Shown: one piece after another, positions 53,688-64,000 of the stretch | Position numbering within the stretch: position 1 is the stretch's first letter | Layout of the letters: each line of letters starts with the position of its first letter | Origin: Astragalus membranaceus | Lineage: Eukaryota > Streptophyta > Magnoliopsida > Fabales > Fabaceae | NCBI GenBank assembly: GCA_039519185.1 | Contig: CM076848.1 | Span: 54,152,778 to 54,216,777 of the forward strand | Direction: 5' to 3' | DNA: 64,000 nucleotides | The notes under the pieces: generated by a model | The model's input: only the letters and a program-made list of their open reading frames with translations | Told to the model about the DNA's origin: nothing | The model's database searches: none | Program-made: the position numbers and the translations under genes

Positions 53688-56600
53688 ATGAGCTTCATGG
53701 ACGACGGCATAGACCTAGAGCCCTCAGATTTCGGGAAATCAGTTCCTCTCAAGAAAGTCCCAAACGGCGACGTTTTTGAGGCCTCCCGCGCTGGCGACGT
53801 TGATCGTCTCCGGCACCTTCTAGAATCTGGCGTCAACGTTAACGCCCGTGACCAATGGGATTCTGTCGCCCTTTACTATGCCTGCCTCGCCGGTCACCTC
53901 GACGCCGCTCGTATGCTCCTCGAAAGCGGCGCTATCTGCTCCGAACATACCTTCGACGGCGATCGTTGTCACTATGCTTCTCTCAATTTGAAGGTCCGAA
54001 AACTCCTCAAGGCTTTCGAGGCTCGACCTCCGCCTTTGGACCCCTTGCAGGCTTCCCTCCGTGACACTTTCTTGGCTTGTCCTGCTAATTCTCATTCCCA
54101 ATTTGAGTTTCCTGGTACGGTTCTCGTTTTTCCTTACTACTATTATGTTCTCTTTGTTTGGATTAGCTTCTACCCTTATTCTAGCTTATAGAGTTTCAGT
54201 TTCTCTTAAGAGAGATAAGTTTTTGATTTATAGTTTATGAAATAGTCCAACGTTATGAATTTATGTATAGGTGATTAATGAGAATTTAGATAAAAAAGAG
54301 TTCCTGCGAATGTTAAGCTGCATAAGCTCATGTTAGTTTAGGGTGTTCAAAGTTGTTGCAACGTTATTTCATTTTTTTTCTTTTCTTAGTATAACTACTC
54401 ATTGAATAGTTTATCCAAGCTTAGCTGAATTCACAAATTGTGAAGCGGATTTTTTTAGTTCAAATGGAGTTTCAGTTTCTCTTATAGACATACTTTTATG
54501 ATTTGTAGTTTATGAAATAGCCCCACATTATGTATTTATGTATAGGGAAACAGGTTGGGAGTTATGTTCAAGTTTATCAATCTTGACAAGACAGTGGCAT
54601 GTACACTGTGTGATTGCCATGTTATGTCAAAAATATAAAATTATATTCAAAGTTCAAACGAATATATATGCACATGTAAAACAACATAAATAAGCAAAAT
54701 TTAAATAACCTTGATATCATATTTGAATGTCATGTTCACTCTATCAGCAGCTCCACTAGATGACATTTTCATAGCAGCAGAGCAACTACAAGGGCTTAGT
54801 TACAGCCAGAAAAACCAAAACTGAATCACAGAAACAACCCAATTAACCAACCCACCAAACACAGAATGTTTGAACAGAAAGCACCGAAGCAGAAACTAAT
54901 CAGTAAGCACCCACCCAATCAAAATAGAAACGGATTGACAGAGAAAAGAGTTCAGCCACATTGCAGATAGGCAAAGTTAAACCCTACAACTCAACTGTCA
55001 GTCACAGTTAAACCAACCATAACAAATTGAAGTGCACCTGACATAAATCATCTCACTTGTTGAAAATTACAAAGAGAATCACTTGTTTCAGACACAATAT
55101 GCATCTTGAACTGACTGAACCCTGAAGTGGCTTAAATTAAGGACTCCGGACTAACCTTTAGACATAGTCAACTTATCAAATATATAGAACAATTGATTCT
55201 CGAGTATGTAAAATATCTAGTATTCTTACGTAACACAGAATTTAGAAACTACCACTTAAACTATCAAATGACGAAAGAAGGCTTGTGTTTTCTTCGTCGT
55301 GTTTCTCTCTCTTTCTCTTTCTCATGTCAGATGGCGATGTCATTGTTTGTGACTATTCTTTTTTCCAGATAATGATCTTGTATGTATACATGGTCTGGGA
55401 CTCAATATCTATCATAATTGAATAGGTATTTCATCCACTCAGGGGTCCAGTTGCAACCACTTTCCTCCCGATGTGGTCTTTATTGTACAGGGAAGGCCCA
55501 TTGAAGCTCACAGAGTCATATTAAGTGCAAGGTCGCCATTTTTCAAGAAAAAATTCGAGACTGATTGGAAAGACCGCAGTGAAGTAAGATTAGCACGAGA
55601 AAAGTTGTCATATCCTGCGCTTTATAGTCTTATACACTTCTTTTATTCAGACAGATTAGAGATTGCTGTGGATGATATGGAAGATCTTATTAGGATCTGC
55701 AAAGTATGCAAATGTGAATCACTACAGAAAATTCTTGAGAAAGAAGTGGTTCACCAAAAATATGCAGAGTATAAAGCATTGAGTGATGTAGACAATTCTC
55801 AGAAACGGTATATTTTACAGGGTTTATCTCTCACTGAAGAAGACAGGCTTCCTGCAGCCTTGCGTAGAATTCTTCTGACTGCCCTTTCAATTTCCACCCA
55901 TGAAAATAGTCAAGCTGATGGAATCGATAAATTGGTATCTAGGATGGGTGCCATGCAGGTGGATAACAAAACTCTAGATGATCTTGCTGATGTTTGTGTA
56001 AGAATTGATAGAAAGAATTTCCGCTGCCATAAAGTTATTCTAGCATCAAGGTCAGAGTATTTCAGAGCAAGAATGTCACGTATGAAGGATTTCCATGAAG
56101 GGAAAGATGAATTATCTGTTGGCTGCCTTCCATGTCTTGAAGAACATGACATGAGTGTGGAAGCATTTGAGAAAATGATTGAATATATGTAAGTCTCTTC
56201 CCTTGACTGTGAAAATTGGAAATTGAAAATATTAGAGGGAATTAATACGGCAATATTTTCCGTGGTAACTTGAGATCATGTAGCAAATCAGCATCTGTGA
56301 CTCTCTGTTTTGTTCTTTAAATTCTGGTTTGCCTGATTTATAGTTTAATTCTTTGCACGGTGGATACTCTTTCTTATGTTTCAGACATATGTATTTGTAT
56401 TTGGGAGTCAGGCTTCGACTATGTATTGTATCTGTATGACAAGTTGGAATATGTACCAAGCTGACTAAACTTGATTGCTAAATGGTAGTAAAATTCTATT
56501 TAATTTGATTTTGATAGTTTCTTTAGGACTTCTCATTGTGATTCCAATTTGTCAAGATTGAGTAAAACCCTATTTAAATTGCCTTAGTTTTATGCAGGAT

Positions 56601-58156
56601 TGTTATAGTACCAGGTCATTTTTGTGTTTTATTTTATATTAGTTTCTGTAGCATGTTCCTGTATTTGTACATCAAGTTTCTGCTGCAAATATGATATTTG
56701 CTGATTTGTTGGTTCAGGTACACTGATCGTTTGCAGGATATCAATCCCGATCAGGTTTTTATACATCCAGATAGATATTTGTTAAAAGTGGTTTGTCTTT
56801 TTATTATCAAAAATATTAATAATATGTTTTGAACAGGCCGAGGAAATGTTGGATATTGCTTCCAGATACTTACTGTTCCCTCTCAAGCGTGCGGTGGCTG
56901 ATGTCTTGTTGCCACACTTGGAAATGGCGTCACCTGAAGAACTTTGCCATTGGTTAATGCTAGCGGACATGTATTTTCCTTCTCTCCCAGTTTTCCTTCT
57001 TCACCTTAATGGCTCCAATTGTTGCTGTTTCTTTTGATCATTTGGCATACCTTTTCAACTTATTTTAGACCACTCTTTTTTTTGGTAATAAAAGAGGGTT
57101 ATTTTAGACCACTCTATGCCAGTAAAGCTTATCTAATAAGCTATACTACTATAATTATGTGTTAAAGGTTTATCTGGATGGGTTGGTGGAATATATTTTG
57201 TTGTAATGCTAGTTGATCTCAAGCAGACTTTAGTAATAACTAATTGATCTAGAAATCAGACGCACAATTAGTTGGTTGAAATTCAAAATGGAGGATTGAA
57301 GTTAATAGAAGAAAGATCATCAATATCATTTGGAAGTTATGACTGCACAAGTTTTAGGAAAAAAATCCCTATTGAAAAGAACTAGATAAGAGATTTTTTT
57401 GGCTTTTTTTATCAAAGATATGGCTTACCATTTACCCTTAATTCTTTCATCACTGCACAAATTGACCTTAAGATTTTGCTGAAAGAGGAAATCATGTTTT
57501 TGTTCAATGATTCCTAACCCATAACTGCAGAATATTGGAAGTCCTGCTTTGGTTAATTACACATGTATCTTGTTTTCTGTGTGATAATTGATCTTTTTGT
57601 TGTTTTTGTATATTTGTATGTAATATGTGCAAGTAAATTTAGATTCAATAATGAAGCTGTACCTGATCATATTTTGGTATCTTTATTTAAAAATTTGTTC
57701 ATACCCAGGTATGGTGTTTTCAAGATTCGGGAATATTGTCTAGACACCATTGCCTGTAATTTTGAAACATTTGCCGATACTAAAGAATTCCGGGCAATGC
57801 TTTTGACTTTGCCTCCACCATCTGGAGACTCATCTCTTCGCACCACTGTCCCGAGTGCTCCTGGATCTTCACTAAATACCTCTCAAGAAAACCTTCTCGA
57901 TGATTTACGTGATAAATGGCTTGAAATTGAAGCGGCCGAGCTTGATGAGAGAGATGCGAGTGCTTTGCAATTTGACAAGCGCCTTGAGATGCTTATGGTT
58001 GTTGCAGAACAAGAAAATTCATCAGGCAATGGTGATTCAAATGGTGTATATGATGTGACACCAGGCAATGGTGATTCAAATGGTGTGTATGATGTAACAC
58101 CCTTGGCTTTCTCCCCAATCACCACTTTAGTTTCAGGTGAACAAAAAGAACCGTAG
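53688..58156 (+). CDS. Ankyrin repeat and double BTB/POZ protein, 5 exons
   Basis: Exons 53688-54114, 55426-56188, 56718-56754, 56837-56970, 57709-58156; all GT-AG with matching phases, 602 residues. Residues about 25-105 hold two to three ankyrin repeats (GDVFEASRAGDVDRLRHLLE, then ALYYACLAGHLDAARMLLES). BTB1 is at about 157-260 (PDVVFIVQGRPIEAHRVILS). BTB2 is at about 330-420 (VCVRIDRKNFRCHKVILASR) and is followed by a BACK-like helical segment. The layout matches animal ABTB1 and the single Arabidopsis homologue I recall as At2g04740. Such proteins usually act as substrate adaptors of CUL3 ubiquitin ligases; for this plant protein that is inference. Near the C-terminus a 39-bp tandem duplication repeats GNGDSNGVYDVTP. 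Confidence 0.9.
54115..55425 (+). other. Intron 1 of the ankyrin-BTB gene
   Basis: 1311 bp. AT-rich with two loosely repeated stretches (GTTTATGAAATAG at 54233 and 54508). I see no confident transposon. 54700-55100 is A/C-rich and may be an old insertion. Confidence 0.5.
58024..58101 (+). repeat. 39-bp in-frame tandem duplication in exon 5
   Basis: Two copies of a 39-bp unit (GGCAATGGTGATTCAAATGG ...) differ at two bases. They add 13 residues without breaking the frame. Confidence 0.9.
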
Positions 58157-59549
58157 ATTTCTGAACATTGTTTCTTTACCACTAAATTAAAATTCATAGA
58201 TTTTGTAGGTCATTGTGGTGGTTGATTAGAGAAAGCAGGATACGGAGTTAGGTTGCTTGGAGTGCTTAAGTTGGGTTTTAGTAACTTAAAGTTGCTCGAT
58301 CATTCATTGATTCTTAAAAGTTTTTTTAATGTTTACTTCGTAATCTCAGCATTTTGATTGCTTACATGATTGTGTGCTTGTTATTATTTTCTACAACTTA
58401 AGCCCATAACATGATAAGTATTGTGAATATATTTGATGTCTATCTATATTCTGATGATTCTCTTGTAACTCCTATTAGTAATAGGCTTTCACTCATTGTA
58501 ATTGATCTTCATTGCATATGTTAGTTAAAGGCTCATTATGTTAGGCTTTAATTCACTTGTAGGTTACGAGGCTTGTGTCCTATAGATAGGACTCATATGA
58601 TATTGTAAATCACACCTTGAAGAGTATAATTCAAAAACTCCCTTCTACTATCATTCTCTTATTTTCGTGTTCTACTTCTTACTCTAGTTTAGGTTAATAT
58701 TATAACGATAAGAGCTCAGTTAAAATCTCATAATATAATTTGTGTCTGAAAATATAGGATTTGTTTGGGAGTTATGTTAGGGTAGGGAATGTGTAAGGGG
58801 GCAGAAGCAAGGGTAGTTCACTTTGTTTGAAAGGGAAGGGGATACATTAACACCCCCTCCCTCTCTCTCAAAGTATGTCATAAAATTTTCCTTATTTAGC
58901 CTCTAAACTATGAAAATATAATAAATGGTTTCCAAAGTTTGTCTTGTCTATCAATTTATATCTAAGCGACAAATTTTAGGAACAAAATTGATCGGTAGAG
59001 ATAAACTTTCGAGATTGTTTAATAGGTTTTTCATCGTTTGGGACAAAATTGATGGTAGAGATAAACTTTCGAGGTTGCACTCTAATGCATATAGATAATA
59101 AAAATTTCAACTTAATTTTTAAATTCAAATTTAAATTTTGTATAAGAGAGTGACTGAAATTGAGTTACGGAGCATCACAAAAAAGTAATTGAAGTTTTTA
59201 TTGCATACATATAGTCGCGATTTTTCAATGCATCCTCTATTTCATCACATATTTCTCCTTTCTATTATGGACACATTTACAGATAGAGTAAGTGACTGTA
59301 ACTTCATCATGTTGACTAAAAGTGGAGTTAAGAGAGATTATTATAGGTTAATAAACAAGAAGCAGGGCACTTTCATAAGGAAATTTAAGAAATAATTTTC
59401 TTCCTCTTTCATTTCCTTGAGTCGACATAATAATAAAAGGAGGTTGGTACAGGCCAAAATTTTCTTGAATAAATAAAAAAATTAAAAAATATATTGACTA
59501 AATGTGGGAGAATATTGCAGATTGAGAATGTCTTCTCCATGTATATTGA
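58157..59549. other. Intergenic DNA between the convergent BTB and RhoGDI genes
   Basis: 3' UTRs and AT-rich DNA. A segment with AAAATTGAT(C)GGTAGAGATAAACTTTCGAG occurs twice, near 58984 and 59045. No gene recognised. Confidence 0.5.
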
Positions 59550-59663
59550 TCAAGCCCATTCCTTCCTAATATCAAAAGTATAGTTGATCTCCAGGTAACA
59601 TTTGTTGTCATCATCAACAAACTGCAAAAGCAAAATTACAGCGTTACATACAAGTATCCTTAC

Positions 59664-59748
<85 letters not shown>

Positions 59749-61283
59749 ATTGTCTGGAAATCTTGCAAATGCAGAGATATTTGGAAGACTAAAATTTCCT
59801 CTAATTATAGAGGTGCATATAATTTGTAAAAAAAATTCAATGCATATAGTGTAATCTTACCCTTGATCTAGCAGAATATTGTCCCCTTGCAAATATCCCA
59901 GAAGGTGTAGTTTCTTCTGGCATCTCATGTGTGTAAGGCTCTAGCTGAGGGCTGAAAGTTCCAAGCATCTCCTTTGAGCTATCCACTGAAACAATACAAA
60001 TTGAAAATAAGGTGCAAATTTTGTAATTAAAATTGAAAATATAAAATGTAATCAGAAAATGTTTCCCAAAAAGCCCTTAGATTTAATGAACGTACCCTTG
60101 ACACCAGTCTTCCAAACAGTGTTAGTGTATTTTAAGCCGGAAACAATGTTATTGCTCACTTCAAAGGTGAATTTCAGACGGTAAAGACAACCTTCTTTAA
60201 TAGTAAACCACAAGCCCTTTGGTTTTCCATCTTCAGGAATGGGGAGAACAATGTCATCTCTACCAGGAGATATTATAGAAAGACTTGTAATTTTCACTTC
60301 AGGTTCAAGAATTTCTAGAAAGAGACATTGGCATTATTAAGCTCATTAATATCGGGAAACCAAATAAAACATACTATAACTACATGACAGATACACAGTT
60401 TAATAGATACCAACAGACAAATTGGAAGAAATTGATGTAACATCATAGATAGTTATGATACGTGGTGGCTTGGCTCAATGGGCCAAAGTGCAAAAACGGG
60501 ATAGGGTGGACCCACATAGTTATCTATTTGGCTGCATTTTTTAGCCTAGTCCAAATTTTAACAAAGAAAACACAATGTTCAGGAAGTCATTAAAAGTGGG
60601 CCAGGCTTGCCCATGAGCCAATTGGGCTGTATGTCTCTTTTCTTTGAGCCTGATCCAAAACACTGCGCCATCAGACCGGTCCGTTGGGCTAGGCCAAAAT
60701 TGACAACTCTAGATGTATCTGCAAATAATCGTAGATTATGTAGCACCGACACGCAGATTAAAGATGTGATGTGTGGGACACACCAATACTTCAATTGTTT
60801 TGATTTTCTAAAATTATTATCGAAATCTACGCCTTGCTTCATATTAGTGTCGTGTCCGGTGTCCATACTTATAAATCACGGATTGAATTCTAAGCTTGTA
60901 GGAGAGAAAAAAGATACCTCCAATGTTGTTCACATCCACACTCCCAAGAAGTTGTTCCTTCCATTTCCTTAGACTCTCATCATCCTATATATATTCCAAT
61001 AGTACAACCAAAAACAAATAAGGGATAAAACAAGAAACAAAGTATGTTAGCAAGAAAATATATAGTTTAATTCCACAAGAAACAAAACCTTATCTTTCTC
61101 AAGGTGTTCTTTGAGGGTGCACAGAGGACCCAATTCAATTTTGGCTCCATATTCATCTTCTTCTTCCTCTGTTGCATAGACAGAAGACTCACTAGGTTGC
61201 CTGCTCAGAGGCTGATGATGTTCTTCATGTTCTCCACCACCCTCACTAGTTTGTCCTTTTCCTTTGTTCTCATCAAACCCCAT
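59550..61283 (-). CDS. Rho GDP-dissociation inhibitor (ROP GDI), 5 exons
   Basis: Exons on minus: 61283-61089, 60984-60918, 60314-60096, 59985-59861, 59621-59550; all GT-AG with matching phases, 225 residues. RhoGDI binds prenylated Rho/ROP GTPases, keeps them GDP-bound and extracts them from membranes into the cytosol. Residues 1-65 form the flexible acidic N-terminal arm (YATEEEEDEYGAKIELGP). The immunoglobulin-like domain follows, with EPEVKITSLSIISPGRDDIV, GLKYTNTVWKTGVKV and MLGTFSPQ. The C-terminal strand ends YLEINYTFDIRKEWA, close to the usual RhoGDI ending. Length fits the family (about 200-240). Plant homologues such as Arabidopsis SCN1 control root hair growth, but orthology to a given paralogue is not established here. 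Intron 3 (as counted from the 3' end) carries repeat-like DNA at 60440-60870. Confidence 0.92.
59667..59743. repeat. (ATT)n microsatellite in RhoGDI intron 4
   Basis: About 26 perfect TTA/ATT units within the 239-bp last intron (59622-59860). Confidence 0.95.
60440..60880. repeat. MITE-like fragments in the second RhoGDI intron
   Basis: One fragment ends GGGCTAGGCCAAAATTGACAACTCTAG, the type of end seen in many hAT MITEs. Another, from about 60735, begins GTAGCACCGACACG and ends near 60862 with GTGTCCGGTGTCC. No target duplications were found, so the borders are unsure. Confidence 0.35.
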
Positions 61284-64000
61284 CTTTTTGGAACTTTAAC
61301 AGCTCCAATTGCCAATGTGGTTATTAACTCATCAACATTGATCAAAGGACTAGAAATTGTGACCAAAAAAATGAGACCCCAGCAAACAAATTTTTGAAGA
61401 GAGGGATAGAAATTTAAGTTAAGAATGGTAGAAAATATTAAAAGGTTATGAAGGGAAGGGACTAGTGAAACCAACAAAGGAAGAAACAAAAATGCTGAAA
61501 GCAAAGATAATTTGTTTGTGTCTGAGAATGAATGAAGAAAAATGTCGCATGATTAAAAAAAAGAAAAAAGTGATTGTTTGTCTCGTACTTCTAGCTTTCT
61601 TCTTTCTTTTCTTTTTTATTATTCCCCTTTTTTGTGGTGATTGTTCAAAATGGGAGGAGGAGAGAAAAAATTGGTAAGTTGGAGAAAAGTTCTTGTGGTG
61701 ATCCAAAAACATTATTTTCTTGGTGCATGATTGATTGAGATTGTGTTATCTTCAATGGATCAAGGTGCACACACAAAATAAAATTAGTCAAAGAAAAGGT
61801 GCATACAAAAATACGAGATTTTTTTAGGGAAAACAAATAGTACAAGTTAGAAAAGAGTAAATTTCATCTTGCTTCTCTAGGTACTAAGTGCAAACATATA
61901 TTTACTTTTAAGGCTAAATTATATTTTTAGTTTTATGTTTAGGTGTGGTCCTTTTTTGTATTATTTTCTGAATTAATTGTTCACTTATGTATAAAGGTTA
62001 CATGAATATGGCTTCTCTTCATAATTGACTGGATTTAGGTGGTCCCATCATTTTGGAACATGACCCTAATGAGATTAGCTAGAACACAGTTGAATTTCAA
62101 TAAATTATAGATAGTGTTACAGGGAGAAAGTGTTGCCCACACACACTCCTCAACTTAAATATTAATGTAACTCTGCAACTTTAGGCTTAATTATAAGTAG
62201 CAAATGTCTAAATTGGTGAACATAAATACAAGCAAATGTCATTTTTTTTTATTAAAAGCAAATGTAAGTTGATTTACTTATATGTTATTTGATTTTTTTT
62301 GAGTGATAATATCACTTAACGACTTTTAATTATGGTCATCCATGTGTTGTTATATGGTCAAGATTTATTGTTCTCGCATTCTCACATTAAAACTCCTCTC
62401 ACTCCATATTAGGGTGGTTTGCACTGTGGTTTGATTCGGCTTTGAACCAAAAAGTCATATCAACTGTAAGGTAAAAACTAAAGATGACAACCCGACTAAA
62501 AATGGTGGGCTGGGTTGGTTTTTCGACCTACCAACCCATTATAGCCCTCCCTGCTGAGTTTGATTGTTTGTATTTTTTATTTTTCTCCTAGTTTAAAATT
62601 AATTTTTAAAAATACTACTTTTTCTTTTGCGAGTTTTGGCTGGCGAACCCGCCATTTTTATCTTATTTTGGGCGGGGCAACCACCAACCTGCCCCTTTTT
62701 AGCCTAAAGTATTTTTTAAAGACCTTTCTAATTACTTATTTTAATGGCCAACTCGCCTAGGGGCAAATTAAACTTCTTACGCTCGTAGCGTTTCAGGGCC
62801 GGTTGAAGCGGATCGTACCATATTATGTTTATTATTATGTATTGGTGAGGCCTAGGTTGCCCTTAGATAGAATATGGGTAATTTGTCTTAACCACTTAAA
62901 AGCTAATTAATACATGGATTCCAGTAACATTATATTAATTTATCACATAAATACAATTATTAATTGCTTATCTAAAAAACATAAATACAATTATATTATT
63001 TGTTTTACAATTATTACTATATATTTATATTATTTACACATTTACCCTAATTTTAATAAATGCACTTGTCCTTCAACTTCCTTCTTATTTATAAATTCCT
63101 TCGGTATTGCATTTAGTGATTATATTCTTAGCCATGATTCTAGTGCTGCCTCCCTCCTATATCTTGTCAAATCCTTTATTATCGATAATAAATTGGAAAT
63201 ATGCAACTTTACTTCAAGAATTGCGGCCGCATACAATTAATAAAATAGAATTAAAATGACATAATATAAAGAATGGTATTATCTTTGGTAATCAAGAAAC
63301 CGTATTATCTATTTTATTTTTAATGTGAATAGACAACTGTGACTCAAGAATTTCTATCAATATGGATTTAAAATTTTGAAAGATGACGTATGAATCTGCT
63401 TTTAATCCAAATTATTTCTATCAATAAATATTCGACCTTCTTTTTATAAGAATCGTTAACAATATAATTAAAAAACAATTTTTTATTGGATAAAAAACTA
63501 ATTAATTGTTTAATGTTGACAATATAATTTATTTTTAAATATATATTCTGTAACACTGACAATGGATGATTCAATGTAACATCGTGTGAACTTAGGGTTC
63601 ACTTACCGTTGGATTCGATTGATAAAAGATGATTTCATGTACCACTATGAACTCAACAATTTTAGCGTCCAATATTAAACCATGGATTACTCAATGTGAT
63701 ATAGTAATATTTAGCGTCCAATTAATATTAAACCAGGGGCTTCCACTTCATGTGATATAGTAATATTTTTACTTTTTAATTTGTGATTGGCAAGCTACTT
63801 ATGATCTGAATTTTCTTGTCTTTATGGATTATTTTGGTCATTTTTCTTCTTCCAGTTTTCATAATTTTCTGACCCACTTAATTGCATAATGTTTGGCATG
63901 ATCGATCTGCTTGTGATCTGAATCTTCTTTTGGGTAAGATGATTTGAGTCATGTTGTTTGGTACGTAGTTATTTCCCTCACGAATTTTGAAATCATAAAT
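61284..64000. other. RhoGDI promoter side and AT-rich intergenic DNA
   Basis: 61284-61700 should contain the 5' UTR and promoter of the RhoGDI gene; no single TATA box stands out. Further on there are GGGTTGG / GGGGCAACC words at 62480-62760 that may be a MITE remnant. A pair of direct repeats (TTAGCGTCCAAT at 63662 and 63712; TGTGATATAGTAATATTT at 63697 and 63750) lies near the end. No gene is supported. Confidence 0.5.

Noticed and set aside
57620..57708. Extra coding sequence before BTB exon 5 (open upstream of 57709)
   Set aside because: A good CAG acceptor at 57706-57708 gives exact phase with exon 4, and the upstream residues do not look like the family.
59550..59768. A frame with about 26 consecutive asparagines
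   Set aside because: It is the RhoGDI last exon read through the (ATT)n intron; splicing removes the asparagine run.
62914..63240. A 108-codon frame near the window end
   Set aside because: Very AT-rich composition, no recognisable motif, no plausible splice partners; not enough for a gene.

Overview
This is plant nuclear DNA, almost certainly from a eudicot and plausibly a legume. The evidence is spliced GT-AG genes, plant-specific protein families (DUF1664, an ankyrin-BTB protein, a Rho GDP-dissociation inhibitor of the ROP GTPase type), an Ogre-type Ty3/gypsy element and many hAT-type MITEs. Ogre elements are abundant in legumes but not confined to them, so the species is not resolved.

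Layout. (1) 1-15809: a degenerate Ogre/Tat Ty3-gypsy element on the plus strand. Only the last 32 bp of its 5' LTR is in the window. Then come the primer-binding site, an extra ORF1, gag-protease, a candidate intron, RT-RNase H, integrase and a 3.2-kb 3' LTR. A 698-bp hAT-like element with an 8-bp target duplication sits in its leader. (2) 15810-18153: intergenic, with two MITE-like elements. (3) 18154-24366: an 11-exon gene for a DUF1664 protein; every exon junction keeps frame, and the 2.9-kb sixth intron holds an antisense gypsy gag relic. (4) 25268-25505: a palindromic MITE. (5) 25713-28511: a short, young copia-type element with gag but no protease or integrase. (6) 29970-38958: an intact, very young chromovirus (Tekay/Del-like) on the minus strand, with a single uninterrupted polyprotein. 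(7) 39732-50339: a young Tat-lineage Ty3-gypsy element with gag-pol on plus and a three-exon gene on the opposite strand between integrase and the 3' LTR. (8) 50345-53687: a SINE and a nested stack of MITEs. (9) 53688-58156: a five-exon ankyrin-double BTB gene. (10) 59550-61283: a five-exon RhoGDI gene on minus. (11) 61284-64000: AT-rich intergenic DNA.

Three ordinary single-copy-type genes therefore stand in a region where about 70% of the DNA is transposons. Three LTR elements (copia, Tekay, Tat) lie within 25 kb of each other, and each has LTR pairs differing by only one or a few positions, so this stretch expanded recently. The copia and Tat elements have perfect 5-bp target duplications.

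The most unusual items are the antisense three-exon gene carried by the Tat element, the gag-only copia derivative with an open 683-codon frame, the arrays of short GC-rich motifs in the Tekay LTRs, and the layered insertions at 51.4-53.5 kb. I see no bacterial-type system, CRISPR array or structural RNA gene. All family names come from recognising motifs by eye; no database search was run.
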